Source of the DNA: Saprospiraceae bacterium
GTDB lineage: Bacteria > Bacteroidota > Bacteroidia > Chitinophagales > Saprospiraceae
Assembly (NCBI GenBank): GCA_028284395.1
Contig: JANQRV010000081.1
Location: 1-36,201, forward strand
DNA length: 36,201 nt
Direction of reading: 5' to 3'
Made by a program: the position numbers and the translations under genes. Under the pieces are notes generated by a model. It did not search any database and was not told the origin of the DNA. It was given only the letters and a program-made list of their open reading frames with translations. Below are positions 18,357-27,892 of the stretch, one piece after another (position 1 is the stretch's first letter; the number at the start of each line of letters is the position of its first letter).

Positions 18357-20864
18357 CTATTTACCGTCACATCCGGGCTTCGCATCAATATCTGATTCTA
18401 AGCGAATATTGCTTAACCCAATATCTACCCCTTCTCCCGCGGTAATCATTAATGCAGAGCTGACCTTGGCCATGTCCACCCCAAGATTATCGAAACAACT
18501 TAGACTTATTCGATATTCTTGCCAGTTGTCGGCCGCGATTCCGATACTGAGGGTTTGATCGCAGGAGGAGTTTGGCCCACACATACCAATTCGGACAACT
18601 GCGTCGTCAGCTTTAAATGATTTGGCCGAGAAAGTAAGTTCCATGGCACCGTTTGCCTGACGAGACATGTCGCTTGGGGAAGCGGCACTGATCCGCATTT
18701 GGTCACGATCCGATTTAGTCCATTTTATTCTCAATGCATCTTCTTGCGCAGTGTGGTCTGTTTTGCTAATAATTAGTCCGCCGACCGATGTGGGAAAACT
18801 TGCAATTTGTTTGACCAAATCACCGGAACTCAACCACAGTCCCCAGGGTGCAACAGGAGCGCCTTTACTAAAAAACGCCCCGGTAGATACTACTTCACTA
18901 TTCTCTAAACCCGAGTTTTCCGGAAGTGGATCGACCGTCACGTCGCTATCATAAGAAAGACCATACCCTAACTTAAACAATGGTTCGGCATCTTTGGAGA
19001 CAAAGGCACTTGCCGGCCAGGAGAATGAAAGACGGCCCGTAAAATCAAAAGAGGGATCTCTTTGAAACAGCAGATCCGAAATACCTCCTCCTTCGGTACC
19101 GGGCAACCATGCTGCGATGAATGCATCCGACCGGTTTATTTCAGGGTTGCACCATAGCGGTCGGCCGGATAGAAAAACGGATACAATGGGGGTGCCTTTA
19201 CTTTGAAATTTTGCCAAATTACCAACATCAAAACCATTCGCAACAAAGTCCAGGTCTTCCCTGTCGCCTTGAAACTCTGCATATGGATCTTCTCCATATA
19301 CCGCAATTACGACATCGGCTGCTACACCTGCATCACCATTGGCCGAATAGATTACTTTGCCGCCGGCCGCACCTACCGCTTCTTTAATACCGTCCAATAT
19401 AGATTCGCCATTCGGAAATTTATCGTTCGTATGACCGGTACCTTGCCACGACAATGTCCAACCACCACATGCTTTGGAAATACTTTCTGCTCCGTCACCA
19501 ATGACTAAAATTGTTTGGCTAGCGTCAATGGGTAAAATACCGCCGTTGTTTTTAAGCAATACCATTGACTCACGAACCGCCTGGCGTGCGATGGCTCTGT
19601 TTTCAGGCAATCCCAGCAGGCTTTCGTCTCCTGCATTTTTACGGGTACTTGGCGCACCTTTGGTAAATATCCCGGAAGCAATTTTCACCCTAAGGATGCG
19701 GCGTACGGCATCTTCCAGACGCGACATCGGAATTGTTCCGCTCTTAACGTGCTTCAGCGTGCTTTTATACAAACCTTTCCAACTGTCGGGAGCCATATAC
19801 ATATCCAGACCTGCATTGAGCGACTGCGGACAATCCGTATTCGTACAGCCGGGAACCTGACCATGCCCGTTCCAATCTCCTACTACAAAACCGTTGAAAC
19901 CAAGTTGTCCCTTTAAAACATCCGTCAACAGCTCTTTGTCGCCATGTAGCTTTCTACCTTGCCAACTGGAAAAAGAAGCCATGACCGTTTGTACCCCTGC
20001 AGGGATGGCACTGTAATAACCGGCCGCATGGACATTGCGCAACTCGGTTTCGCTGATCAGGGCATCACCCTGGTCGACCCCCTTTTCGGTCGCGCCGTCG
20101 GCGAGAAAGTGTTTGGCGCTGGATATAACCCGGCCAGCTCCCATAAAATCAGCTTCACCGAAACGGCCTTGCAGTCCGTAAACAATTCGATCGCCATACG
20201 ACTGCACGATCTTTGGATCTTCAGAGAATCCTTCATAACTTCTACCCCAACGCACATCCTGCGGTACCGCCAAAGTTGGAGCAAAGGTCCAATCGTGACC
20301 AGATACAGTGAGCTCGTGCGCAGTCACGGAAGCAATTTGCTCCATCAAGTCGGGATTATTCATCGCACCGAGTCCAATATTATGGGGAAAGACTATGGCT
20401 CCAATAAGGTTGGCATGACCATGTACGGCATCTATTCCCCAGATGCATGGGATGGCAACTTCAACCCCCTCTTCGTCAATCGATGCGTTGTAATATTTAT
20501 CAGCCATTGCCAACCATGTTTCTGTAGCCGCATAAGGAAAGGGGCCAGGTGCTGAGTTCCCTCCACTTAACACAGAGCCTAAGCGATATTGCTTAACCTC
20601 CTCCGGAGTGACGGACCCATTGTCGGCCTGGATAACCTGACCTACTTTTTGTTCCAGTGTCAATTTGGGCAGCAAGTCGTCTATTTGTGCTTCGATTGCC
20701 GGGTCTAATGGCAGTGATTTGATGCCCGGCCAATCTTTAGGATTTACCAGATTTGCTGATTCTTCTACGCCTATGGGCCGTTTTTGTTGAACACAGCCCA
20801 AAACCAGAAGAGCCAATATCAATGATGTGGATAAAGAAAAGGTAAAATGCCTGTCAATGTGCAT
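18357..20864 (-). CDS. GH3 beta-glucosidase / exo-beta-glucanase lipoprotein
   Basis: An 835-residue GH3 enzyme with a lipoprotein signal (ALLVLGC, C24). The TIM-barrel domain (about 60-400) carries the WGIDAVHGH motif (142-150), R206/WGRSYEGFSED, KH (251-252) and the nucleophile region GFVVGDWNGHGQV, giving D330 as the expected nucleophile. The second alpha/beta sandwich (about 430-650) has the VAVYGEDPYAEFQGDR-like segment. A C-terminal beta-sandwich (about 680-830) resembles the carbohydrate-binding extension of ExoP-type 1,3-1,4-beta-glucan hydrolases. It would release glucose from beta-glucans in the periplasm or at the surface. It is convergent with the GH43-like gene. Confidence 0.94.
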   Translation of the reverse strand: MHIDRHFTFSLSTSLILALLVLGCVQQKRPIGVEESANLVNPKDWPGIKSLPLDPAIEAQIDDLLPKLTLEQKVGQVIQADNGSVTPEEVKQYRLGSVLSGGNSAPGPFPYAATETWLAMADKYYNASIDEEGVEVAIPCIWGIDAVHGHANLIGAIVFPHNIGLGAMNNPDLMEQIASVTAHELTVSGHDWTFAPTLAVPQDVRWGRSYEGFSEDPKIVQSYGDRIVYGLQGRFGEADFMGAGRVISSAKHFLADGATEKGVDQGDALISETELRNVHAAGYYSAIPAGVQTVMASFSSWQGRKLHGDKELLTDVLKGQLGFNGFVVGDWNGHGQVPGCTNTDCPQSLNAGLDMYMAPDSWKGLYKSTLKHVKSGTIPMSRLEDAVRRILRVKIASGIFTKGAPSTRKNAGDESLLGLPENRAIARQAVRESMVLLKNNGGILPIDASQTILVIGDGAESISKACGGWTLSWQGTGHTNDKFPNGESILDGIKEAVGAAGGKVIYSANGDAGVAADVVIAVYGEDPYAEFQGDREDLDFVANGFDVGNLAKFQSKGTPIVSVFLSGRPLWCNPEINRSDAFIAAWLPGTEGGGISDLLFQRDPSFDFTGRLSFSWPASAFVSKDAEPLFKLGYGLSYDSDVTVDPLPENSGLENSEVVSTGAFFSKGAPVAPWGLWLSSGDLVKQIASFPTSVGGLIISKTDHTAQEDALRIKWTKSDRDQMRISAASPSDMSRQANGAMELTFSAKSFKADDAVVRIGMCGPNSSCDQTLSIGIAADNWQEYRISLSCFDNLGVDMAKVSSALMITAGEGVDIGLSNIRLESDIDAKPGCDGK

Positions 20865-21526
20865 ATTGGAATTGAAGTTAGTTGATGTTTATAGGAAACA
20901 AGAATCCTTTCGGATCATAGCCTGAGCTGTAATTTACCTTATTTTTTCTGGTTGTGAATTTCTGTAGTGGTTATTTTCGCAGAGTCTTTTATAATCAGAT
21001 CAATTAAATGATACCAAATTATTATAAGATGATTGGTAGAGTGGCCGAACTTGTCAAGAATGGCCAGTTAATCCGGTCCCCTATTGAAAGTCCAATGCTG
21101 AAATCAGAAGAGTCCCCTTGGTATATCGCCTGGATTGGTTCGATGACAAGCTCATTAAAAAAGAGGTAAAGGACTAAAGCCAAAGCAAATTCGTAAGGGC
21201 TATACAAGACCTACGTAGAGGAGTATTGGCGCTTAATTCATTACAACCACAAATCCCGAGTCGGTATAATACAACAGCAAACACACATCGACTGAATTTG
21301 CACTGAAATTCACTGAGTTGCCCTTTCTTTCATTTTACATAATCAATTAATAATCATATCTTTATATCGATTATTAGACAAGACCTTGATGCATTTTTTC
21401 ACCCTTTAAGTGTTTTGAAAAGGAATATCGGACAGCTGGTTGTTCACCATAGTCTTTAGCAGCATTCGCTTTGAAAAGCGTAACGTACTTCATTAATTCA
21501 ATTAATCACTCAAAAACAGGGCTATC
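20865..21526. other. Long intergenic region without a recognisable gene
   Basis: These 662 bp separate the GH3 gene from the DnaD-like gene. Short frames exist (a 61-codon minus frame at 21022-21207; an antisense plus frame ending in a lysine-rich tail near 21160) but none resembles a known protein, and they overlap each other. The region is AT-rich towards 21340-21400. It may be decayed sequence; I see no RNA gene. Confidence 0.5.
21492..21506. promoter_or_regulatory. 15-bp palindrome, possible operator
   Basis: ATTAATT-C-AATTAAT is a perfect palindrome ending 20 bp before the ATG of the DnaD-like gene. A related AATTAAT run lies at about 21344-21350. Position and symmetry suit a repressor site, but the AT-rich background makes chance plausible. 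Confidence 0.3.
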
Positions 21527-22255
21527 ATGCCAAAAGGACACGTCAAAATACCCCGTATGTATTCCAATCATTGGTTGCGGGAGAAGGAGCGGGAACGTAC
21601 CCGCTTTGAAGCCTGGATCGATCGGCGGCGGCGCGTCAGTTATGAGGATCGCGCCCGCTTCATCAACAAACAATTGCATGACGAAAAAAGGGGCCAGTTC
21701 GTGGCGTCACTTCGCTTCCTAAAATTACTGGATGAGCGGGAGATCATAAAACTGGAGATAAAACAGGGCATCTCCCTTATAACCGTCTGTGATTATGATA
21801 CTTATCATTCTAATACCGCAGAAAATGAAACAGATTCAAAACCGGGACAAAACAGTGGCGAATCGAAACAGGAACAGGACACAGACACCAACGAAACCAA
21901 TGTTAGAAAGGAAAAGAAAGAAGAAGAACTAATAAAAAATATAGAGAGCACAAATACAAACGAAACAGAAGATCCAGTAGAAAATATCATTCACACTACC
22001 CTGACCTACTACCAGCATAACCAGGAACAAAAACATTGCCCATTGGATGCTTGTGGATTCAAGGAAGGAGTACACGGAAATTTCGAAACCGAAATCCGAA
22101 AGTTTTGGGTCTTCAACTACGAAAAGGATTTTCTGCTGCGTCAGCCACTCAAACATCTGAAACGTTTTCAATCCTGGCTTTTAAGGGCTAAAGAGCTCAA
22201 TAAGCCCATTGTGCAGCATCAGAAACGGCAACCGGCAATTACAATTGTTAAATGA
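21527..22255 (+). CDS. DnaD/phage-replisome-like protein with shortened winged helix
   Basis: A 242-residue protein in three parts. The N-terminal part (about 20-95: RFEAWIDRRRRVSYEDR, RGQFVASLRFLKLLDE, ISLITVCDYDTY) matches the helix-turn-helix domain of Bacteroidota phage/plasmid replication proteins of the DnaD-like type, but the roughly 15 residues that normally hold the recognition helix (W-S-K-x-K-V-x-R-F region) seem missing between GQFVAS and LRFLKLLDE. The middle (about 96-150) is low-complexity Asn/Glu/Thr/Lys. The C-terminal part (about 151-235) is helical with IRKFWVFNYEKDFLLRQPLKHLKRFQSWLLR, like the C-terminal primosome-binding part of such proteins. It sits alone, with no phage genes nearby, so it may be a mobile-element relic. 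Function is uncertain. Confidence 0.72.
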   Translation: MPKGHVKIPRMYSNHWLREKERERTRFEAWIDRRRRVSYEDRARFINKQLHDEKRGQFVASLRFLKLLDEREIIKLEIKQGISLITVCDYDTYHSNTAENETDSKPGQNSGESKQEQDTDTNETNVRKEKKEEELIKNIESTNTNETEDPVENIIHTTLTYYQHNQEQKHCPLDACGFKEGVHGNFETEIRKFWVFNYEKDFLLRQPLKHLKRFQSWLLRAKELNKPIVQHQKRQPAITIVK

Positions 22256-22448
22256 AAGCTTGACAATTCGTTATTGTTTATAAAAATCTTGCTTAACCCG
22301 GTTCCAAGGAAATAACGAGGAGCTAGATCCAAAGTTAAAGGAATGCGATAAAGGGTTTACCTGAATACTAAACATTCATTACCGATCATTTTACGAGGAA
22401 AGCGCTTTTTAAAACTTTTGTTTACCCGATGTATAGTTTTACTAACAT

Positions 22449-22480
22449 ATTGTTTTACAAGAGAATGGTCCTTAATTTTG
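22449..22480 (+). promoter_or_regulatory. Bacteroidota-type sigma promoter
   Basis: A -33-like ATTG (22449-22452), a 20-bp spacer and a perfect -7 TAATTTTG (22473-22480) match the Bacteroidota consensus TTTG-N19-21-TAnnTTTG. It ends 35 bp before the ATG at 22516, supporting that start over the frame's earlier ATG at 22429. Confidence 0.55.
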
Positions 22481-22515
22481 AAGCAAAATCTATTCATCGC
22501 AAAAAAATTCGAAAT

Positions 22516-23865
22516 ATGGCTTTTAACCTTGAAAAGTTTAAATCCGTTCGCGTTGAACGCAATTTATCTCAAGCTGAACTAGGAAGAATAACAGGTTATT
22601 CAAGGAGCTACATCAACCAAATTGAAAATGAAAGAATTCTACCTACCCGGGAGAATATTATTGTTTTCGCTAAAGCGCTGAAAATCCCTCCTGAAATGTT
22701 GGATAGCTCCTTTTTTTTAGTGGGAAAAGAGGAGACTACACCAACCATCACAGCTCTTATATCTGGATTTCACATAGCTTTACTCCAATTTGCTTACCGA
22801 GCACTGAAGGAGGCCAGGATCTACTTGTTCTCTTCCAGTCCTCATCGTCTGATGCATAGTGCAAAGGGCAAGACCGATACCTATACTTTCGATGCTCAGT
22901 GCGAGATGATTATGGTCGAGATTTTGCGTGAATTCAATAGCAAGTGTGCAATTCTTACCGAGGAAAGAGAAATACGAGGATTAGAGTACATTGATGATCT
23001 TTGTTGGATTATGGACCCGGTCGATCGCAGTGATTATCTAAAAGAAATTCTTAGAGAAATTCAAGGCACCTACGATTCTATTGGTAAATATGTGGAAAGT
23101 TCTACATTTCAAGAAATGGAAAAACCAGATCCACTCAATAATCCGACCGGGTCCATCACCTGTATTTCAAGGGGCAAGATAGTCTTTAGTCTTGTTCTGG
23201 ACTACATGCAGAATACGATCTACATGGCGTTTGGATCTAAGGTCAAGTACGGAAGCATTGAAGAATACCCGATCCCGGAAATGCTTCTAGCACACGGAGC
23301 TGACCTCAACTTTGAAAAGCGGGAGAGCCGAGATAAGTTCGCAAATTCCGAAGAAGGAATCTGCTTTCTTGGTAAGGAAATATATCTAGAATTATTTTCA
23401 GAACTGGGATTCACTGAACAGGAGAAACCTCTGGACAAATCTTATCATACTCCAGGAGGTCCAGCAAGGATACTGTTCCTGACTCAGTTGGCAAAATTCA
23501 AACCAATATTTGCCTTGAGTTGTGGAGAAAAGATTTCAGAATTTGTCTCCTGGCTAAGTTTTGCGATGGCTTCCGAAAAGCTATCCGTATTCGAACTGAC
23601 TCCAAGAGGCTACAAGAACTTCATGCGCTATGGAGTGATCATGGCACCTCCAAAAGCTTACTCAGCACTAAAAACTGAACCCTCCGCAGAACCTGAAAAT
23701 CCAGCAAGAATTTCACTCGATATGTCTCGTCTAACAAACCTTGATATTCCCTGCAATTTTCGCAGTGCCATCTTAGTGACCCACAAGGACAACCATCTTT
23801 TCAATGCCAATATCCGAATCAGAACGAATGCCCGTGAACTTTATCCCAATCGCATCACAAAGTAA
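22516..23865 (+). CDS. XRE-type HTH fused to an inositol-monophosphatase-like domain
   Basis: A 449-residue protein from the ATG at 22516 (the frame reaches back to 22429, but a promoter lies inside that extension). Residues 1-65 are a Cro/C1-type HTH (SQAELGRITGYSRSYINQIENERILPTRENI). Residues about 80-400 resemble the inositol monophosphatase/FIG fold: a long first helix, TFDAQCE (124-130), TEE (148-150), and WIMDPVDRSD (164-173), which corresponds to the family's D-P-x-D-G/R-S/T metal motif, then a KIVFSLVLDYMQNTIYMAFGSK strand pair as in IMPase. The Gly of the usual DPIDGT is Arg. The C-terminal CGEKISEFVSWLSFAM part is less clear. A GDPD gene follows after 21 bp. The inferred role is a regulator that binds or cleaves a phosphorylated polyol and adjusts its own operon. 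No signal or TM segment is seen. Confidence 0.82.
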   Translation: MAFNLEKFKSVRVERNLSQAELGRITGYSRSYINQIENERILPTRENIIVFAKALKIPPEMLDSSFFLVGKEETTPTITALISGFHIALLQFAYRALKEARIYLFSSSPHRLMHSAKGKTDTYTFDAQCEMIMVEILREFNSKCAILTEEREIRGLEYIDDLCWIMDPVDRSDYLKEILREIQGTYDSIGKYVESSTFQEMEKPDPLNNPTGSITCISRGKIVFSLVLDYMQNTIYMAFGSKVKYGSIEEYPIPEMLLAHGADLNFEKRESRDKFANSEEGICFLGKEIYLELFSELGFTEQEKPLDKSYHTPGGPARILFLTQLAKFKPIFALSCGEKISEFVSWLSFAMASEKLSVFELTPRGYKNFMRYGVIMAPPKAYSALKTEPSAEPENPARISLDMSRLTNLDIPCNFRSAILVTHKDNHLFNANIRIRTNARELYPNRITK

Positions 23866-23886
23866 TCATAACAATCCCCTTACCAT

Positions 23887-24711
23887 ATGCTTCATAAGTT
23901 AAATTTTCTCGCTAATAAAGTATCGGTTGCTGCCCACAGGGGCCTCTGGAATGAAAATCTCCCTGAAAACTCAATTGCAGCTATTGAAAATGCAATTGCT
24001 AAAGGTTGTGACATTGTAGAAATTGATGTCAGAAGAACTTTGGATGGCCAATTTATCATTATTCACGATGAATACCTTTCCAGGACAACCACTGGGTTTG
24101 GAAAGGTTTCCGAATACACGATGAATGAGCTGAAGAACTTTCCATTACTTAATCCATCTACCGGAGAGTCCAGCCAACTTCATATCCCAACCCTTCAACA
24201 GGTTCTGAAGGTGACCAAAGGCAGAATTATCATCTGCTTAGATAAATGTTATGAATACCTTTTTGAGATTGCTCCAATGATCAATCAAACTGGCACAGCC
24301 GAGCAAGTAATTCTCAAAGGAAATCACCCTCCTAATAAACTAATGCAGGATTATGGGCACCTCCTTCGAAACAAACATATAGCCTTCATGCCAATCATCA
24401 ATAGTGCAGATGATAATGCGGCAGAATGGATCTTCCAGTTCGAAAATTTCTTTAACCCGATGGCAATCGAGTTCTTCATTACCGAATTTCGACCCAATTT
24501 AGCGAAGTTAGTGCAGTTGGTTCTTAAAAAAGGAATCAAAGCCTGGGCAAATCCTGTCTCCAAAAGAGTCTGCCAAGGCTTCTATGAGCAACAAAGTAGT
24601 TTTCCCGAAAGGCATTGGGATGACATCATCAAGCTTGGATTCAATATTCTCAATACCGATTTTTCTGGAAAAATGTTGAATTATCTTAGATCAAACAACT
24701 TGCATGGTTGA
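23887..24711 (+). CDS. Cytoplasmic glycerophosphodiester phosphodiesterase (GDPD)
   Basis: A 274-residue GDPD-family protein. Core motifs are in place: AAHRG (H17, R18), PENS (26-29), DIVEIDV with E45 and D47, TLDG and HDEYLSRTTTG with H60. These are the two catalytic histidines and metal-binding acids of the TIM-barrel family that splits glycerophosphodiesters into glycerol-3-phosphate and an alcohol. No signal peptide is present, so unlike most Bacteroidota homologues it is cytoplasmic. It lies 21 bp after the XRE-IMPase-like gene and is almost certainly co-transcribed, so glycerophosphoinositol or a related sugar-phosphodiester is a plausible, unproven, substrate. Confidence 0.92.
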   Translation: MLHKLNFLANKVSVAAHRGLWNENLPENSIAAIENAIAKGCDIVEIDVRRTLDGQFIIIHDEYLSRTTTGFGKVSEYTMNELKNFPLLNPSTGESSQLHIPTLQQVLKVTKGRIIICLDKCYEYLFEIAPMINQTGTAEQVILKGNHPPNKLMQDYGHLLRNKHIAFMPIINSADDNAAEWIFQFENFFNPMAIEFFITEFRPNLAKLVQLVLKKGIKAWANPVSKRVCQGFYEQQSSFPERHWDDIIKLGFNILNTDFSGKMLNYLRSNNLHG

Positions 24712-24899
24712 AGTGCTTAGGAGAGCGTAATTTATTCACACACTCGTAGGCATCTTTGCTTTAGCGAGGGCAACTCGGCAATGCGAAAAGTGGGGTAGAT
24801 CTTAGCGCTCTTCAGGTACGGCAGTAAGGAGAACACCTTAGTATTTCGTCATCTTTAATGTGATGCCTTTATTCATTGAAGAAACACCTTAAGACTGTT

Positions 24900-27689
24900 A
24901 TGACTGCAAAGTACCGATCCGGTCCAGCTCCTCTAGCAAGAAGTTTACTACTGTTGAGTCTGTTGTGGTGTTCATACGTGGCTTCAGCTCAATCTTATAA
25001 GGTTTCGGGGTTGGTGCAGAGTGCTGAAGATGGTACCACATTCCCTTCGGCGACGGTCATGCTTCTGCACCCCAAAGACTCTGCGACCGTGATAGGAACG
25101 GTGACCGACTTCGAAGGGATGTTTGAAATGTCTGGTGTGAAATCCGGCGAGTATATCCTGAAAGTTCAGTATATCGGATATGAATCAATCACAACGGTCA
25201 TTGTTGTGGAAAAACAGGATTTGAACCTAGGGCCTTTGCCAATGAAAGAAGCAGCAACCTGGCTCAACGAGATCGAGGTCGCGGCCAGGAGAGCGACCGG
25301 AACTCAGCTTGGAGATACGACCCAATTTAACGCCGCCGCCTTTAAAACCATGAAAGATGCCAGCGCCCAGAGCCTGGTCGAAAAACTACCGGGTGTAGGC
25401 TTGCAGGATGGGGCCTTACAAGCCCAGGGGGAAAATGTAGTACAGATTCTGGTAGATGGAAAACCCTTTTTTGGTCAGGATGTCAAAACGGCTTTGCAAA
25501 ACCTGCCGGCCGAAGTGATTGAAAGCATTCAGATATACGACAGGCTAAGTGATAAAGCGGAAATGAGTGGTTTTGATGATGGAGAACAGGAAAAAACCAT
25601 CAATATCATTACCAAACCCAACCGAAGGAGTGGACAATTTGGGAAAATGTCGGCCGGTTACGGTTCCAGGGGCCGCTATTTAGTGGGAACCAGTATCAAT
25701 TTTTTCAACGAGGACCAACGACTGACCGTCACCGGCTTGAGCAATAATATCAATGCGCTGGGTTACTCCGCAGATGCCAATAGCCAGGGAGAGACCCGGC
25801 CTCAGAATGGAATTATCAACACCCAAAGCGTAGGCATTAATTTCAGCGACGACTGGGGAGAAAAGGCCGAGATCACCGGTAGTTACCTGTTCAGTCAGCG
25901 AAAAAACGAAGGCATCTCTTTCCTGATCCGGGATTACGTCCTACCCTCCGAAGAAGGACAGGTCTATCGAGAAAACAGCAATGACATCCAACAGAATCGG
26001 GATCACCGTTTCAACCTGCGCTTCGAATATAATATGGACAAGAACAACCGCCTGCTATTCCGTCCTTATGCTTCGATAAAGAATGATAAAGAGGAGTCTT
26101 ATTTTTTTGGGCGCACTGCGGTCGGCACCGATCGGCTGAACCAAACAGAAAATAATCGTCAGGCCGACAACGATGATTACGATGTGGGCGGCCGCCTTTT
26201 TTACAGCCACCGTTTCGCGAAAAAAGGCAGGAGCCTGACGGTGGGGATGGATGGTGGCTATCATTCCAATATCGACGAAGCCAACCGGTTGGCCGAAAAT
26301 AATTTCTTTGGTGAGGAAGAACGTTTGGAGATCCTCAACCAGTACACCACCCGGGATAGAACTGGTTTTCACTGGGAAACCGACCTTTCCTATACGGAGC
26401 CTATCGGAAAAAAAGGGCAAATCGAACTGGAGTATGAGATTGGCAATAATGGCGAAGACTCCGATCGGATCACCTACGATGTTTTGGAAGAACAGGACCC
26501 TTCGGAAGTGCGCTTATTGCCGGATACGGCCCTTAGTAATACTTTTACCAGTGATTATTTGTCTCAGCAAATGGAGTTGGGTTATCAATACAAGACGGAT
26601 AATTTCAGGATCCAATTGGAAGCCGAATACCGCAGGTCTGATTTGGTGAACGACCAGGTATTCCCTCAGCCCTTCTTTATCGAACGTACTTTTGAGAACC
26701 TGGCTCCTACCGTGCGAATCGATTTGCAATTCTCAAAAACCAAACGGTTGGACATCGATTACGACACTTACAACCGTGCGCCCCGAATCAGTCAATTGCA
26801 GGATGTCATCGATATTTCCAATCCGCTTCGTTTGCGTACCGGTAATCCGGAACTGGATCAGACTTTTACGAACCGCATCAGGGTCCGCTATCGCAGCAGA
26901 GACCCGGAAACCGATCAATCTTTTTTCCTGTACTTCTCTAGTTCCATTACCGATAATTACATCACGAACAGTTCCATCATTGCCGGCGAGCCGATCCTAT
27001 TGGACGAAGGCATTATTCTGGAAAAGGGGTCCCAGCTTTCCCTGCCGGTGAACCTGGACGGATACTGGAATTTTCGCTCCTATCTGAATTACGGACGACC
27101 CCTCGGTTTCATCAAATCCAACGGTAGCATATTCGGATCCGTCAATTTCAGTCATCGGCCGGGTATGATCAATGAACAACTGAATTATGTGAATAATACC
27201 AATTTCCGCGTGGGTTTATCTATCAGCAGCAATATCAGTGAGCATATTGACTTCCGGCTCTCTACCAGGTCCAACTTTAATGTAGCGGAAAATTCCCTAC
27301 GGCCTGCCCTCAACAACAATTATTTCTACCAGTCTACCCGACTGACTTATGATTGGATTATTTGGGAGGATATCGTTTATCGCCTCGACCTGGATCACCG
27401 TTTCAATGAGGGGCTCGCCGAAGACGTAAACAACAGTTTTCTGCTATTGAATATGAGCATCGGCACCAAAGTCCTGAAAAATAAGCGCGGTGAGCTCAGC
27501 CTGAACGTCTACGATCTCTTCCAGCAAAACAACAATATCAGGCGCAATGTCACCGAGTTGTATATCGAAGACTCGGAGTCTAATGCATTGCAGCGCTACT
27601 TCATGCTAACCTTTCATTACAACTTGCGGCATTTTAATAAGGGGACGACCATGAAAGACTATCGGGAGCTGCATGGGGGTAAAAGATGA
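24900..27689 (+). CDS. TonB-dependent outer-membrane beta-barrel protein
   Basis: A 929-residue protein from the ATG at 24900. A TTG at 24876 is in frame and would add eight residues (MKKHLKTV) before a workable signal peptide, so the start is uncertain. Order: signal (ends ASAQ), a carboxypeptidase-regulatory-like beta domain (about 33-125: VSGLVQSAEDGTTFPSATVML), a TonB plug-like region (about 130-235: QSLVEKLPGVGLQDG, VLVDGKPFFGQD-like) and a long barrel with alternating strands to the end. This is the OMP_b-brl_3/outer membrane beta-barrel type, not a SusC with a partner SusD, since no SusD-like gene follows. The substrate is unknown. The last about 130 bp recur in decayed form at 30384-30508. 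Confidence 0.92.
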   Translation: MTAKYRSGPAPLARSLLLLSLLWCSYVASAQSYKVSGLVQSAEDGTTFPSATVMLLHPKDSATVIGTVTDFEGMFEMSGVKSGEYILKVQYIGYESITTVIVVEKQDLNLGPLPMKEAATWLNEIEVAARRATGTQLGDTTQFNAAAFKTMKDASAQSLVEKLPGVGLQDGALQAQGENVVQILVDGKPFFGQDVKTALQNLPAEVIESIQIYDRLSDKAEMSGFDDGEQEKTINIITKPNRRSGQFGKMSAGYGSRGRYLVGTSINFFNEDQRLTVTGLSNNINALGYSADANSQGETRPQNGIINTQSVGINFSDDWGEKAEITGSYLFSQRKNEGISFLIRDYVLPSEEGQVYRENSNDIQQNRDHRFNLRFEYNMDKNNRLLFRPYASIKNDKEESYFFGRTAVGTDRLNQTENNRQADNDDYDVGGRLFYSHRFAKKGRSLTVGMDGGYHSNIDEANRLAENNFFGEEERLEILNQYTTRDRTGFHWETDLSYTEPIGKKGQIELEYEIGNNGEDSDRITYDVLEEQDPSEVRLLPDTALSNTFTSDYLSQQMELGYQYKTDNFRIQLEAEYRRSDLVNDQVFPQPFFIERTFENLAPTVRIDLQFSKTKRLDIDYDTYNRAPRISQLQDVIDISNPLRLRTGNPELDQTFTNRIRVRYRSRDPETDQSFFLYFSSSITDNYITNSSIIAGEPILLDEGIILEKGSQLSLPVNLDGYWNFRSYLNYGRPLGFIKSNGSIFGSVNFSHRPGMINEQLNYVNNTNFRVGLSISSNISEHIDFRLSTRSNFNVAENSLRPALNNNYFYQSTRLTYDWIIWEDIVYRLDLDHRFNEGLAEDVNNSFLLLNMSIGTKVLKNKRGELSLNVYDLFQQNNNIRRNVTELYIEDSESNALQRYFMLTFHYNLRHFNKGTTMKDYRELHGGKR

Positions 27690-27892
27690 TGCCTTTACCA
27701 GTCGATTAATGAAATATTAAACATACTGCTATGCAATGCATTGCTTTATTGTGTTCAATTCTCTACTTTAAATGTGGGTGCACAGTTGGGAAGAGGACAC
27801 GGGGCCTGAGTTGATGAGATTTTTAAGGCTGTAGCTACCTTCAGAGGTGATCCGAGATGCCTATTTTGAGGTTTATTTTCCGAAGTTCAAGG

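Noticed and set aside
21033..21060. Short stretch resembling a tRNA D-arm (gtagagtggccgaa)
   Set aside because: No matching anticodon arm, T arm or acceptor strand can be folded around it.
21022..21207. 61-codon minus-strand frame in the large gap
   Set aside because: No recognisable domain or start context; an equally open plus frame overlaps it.
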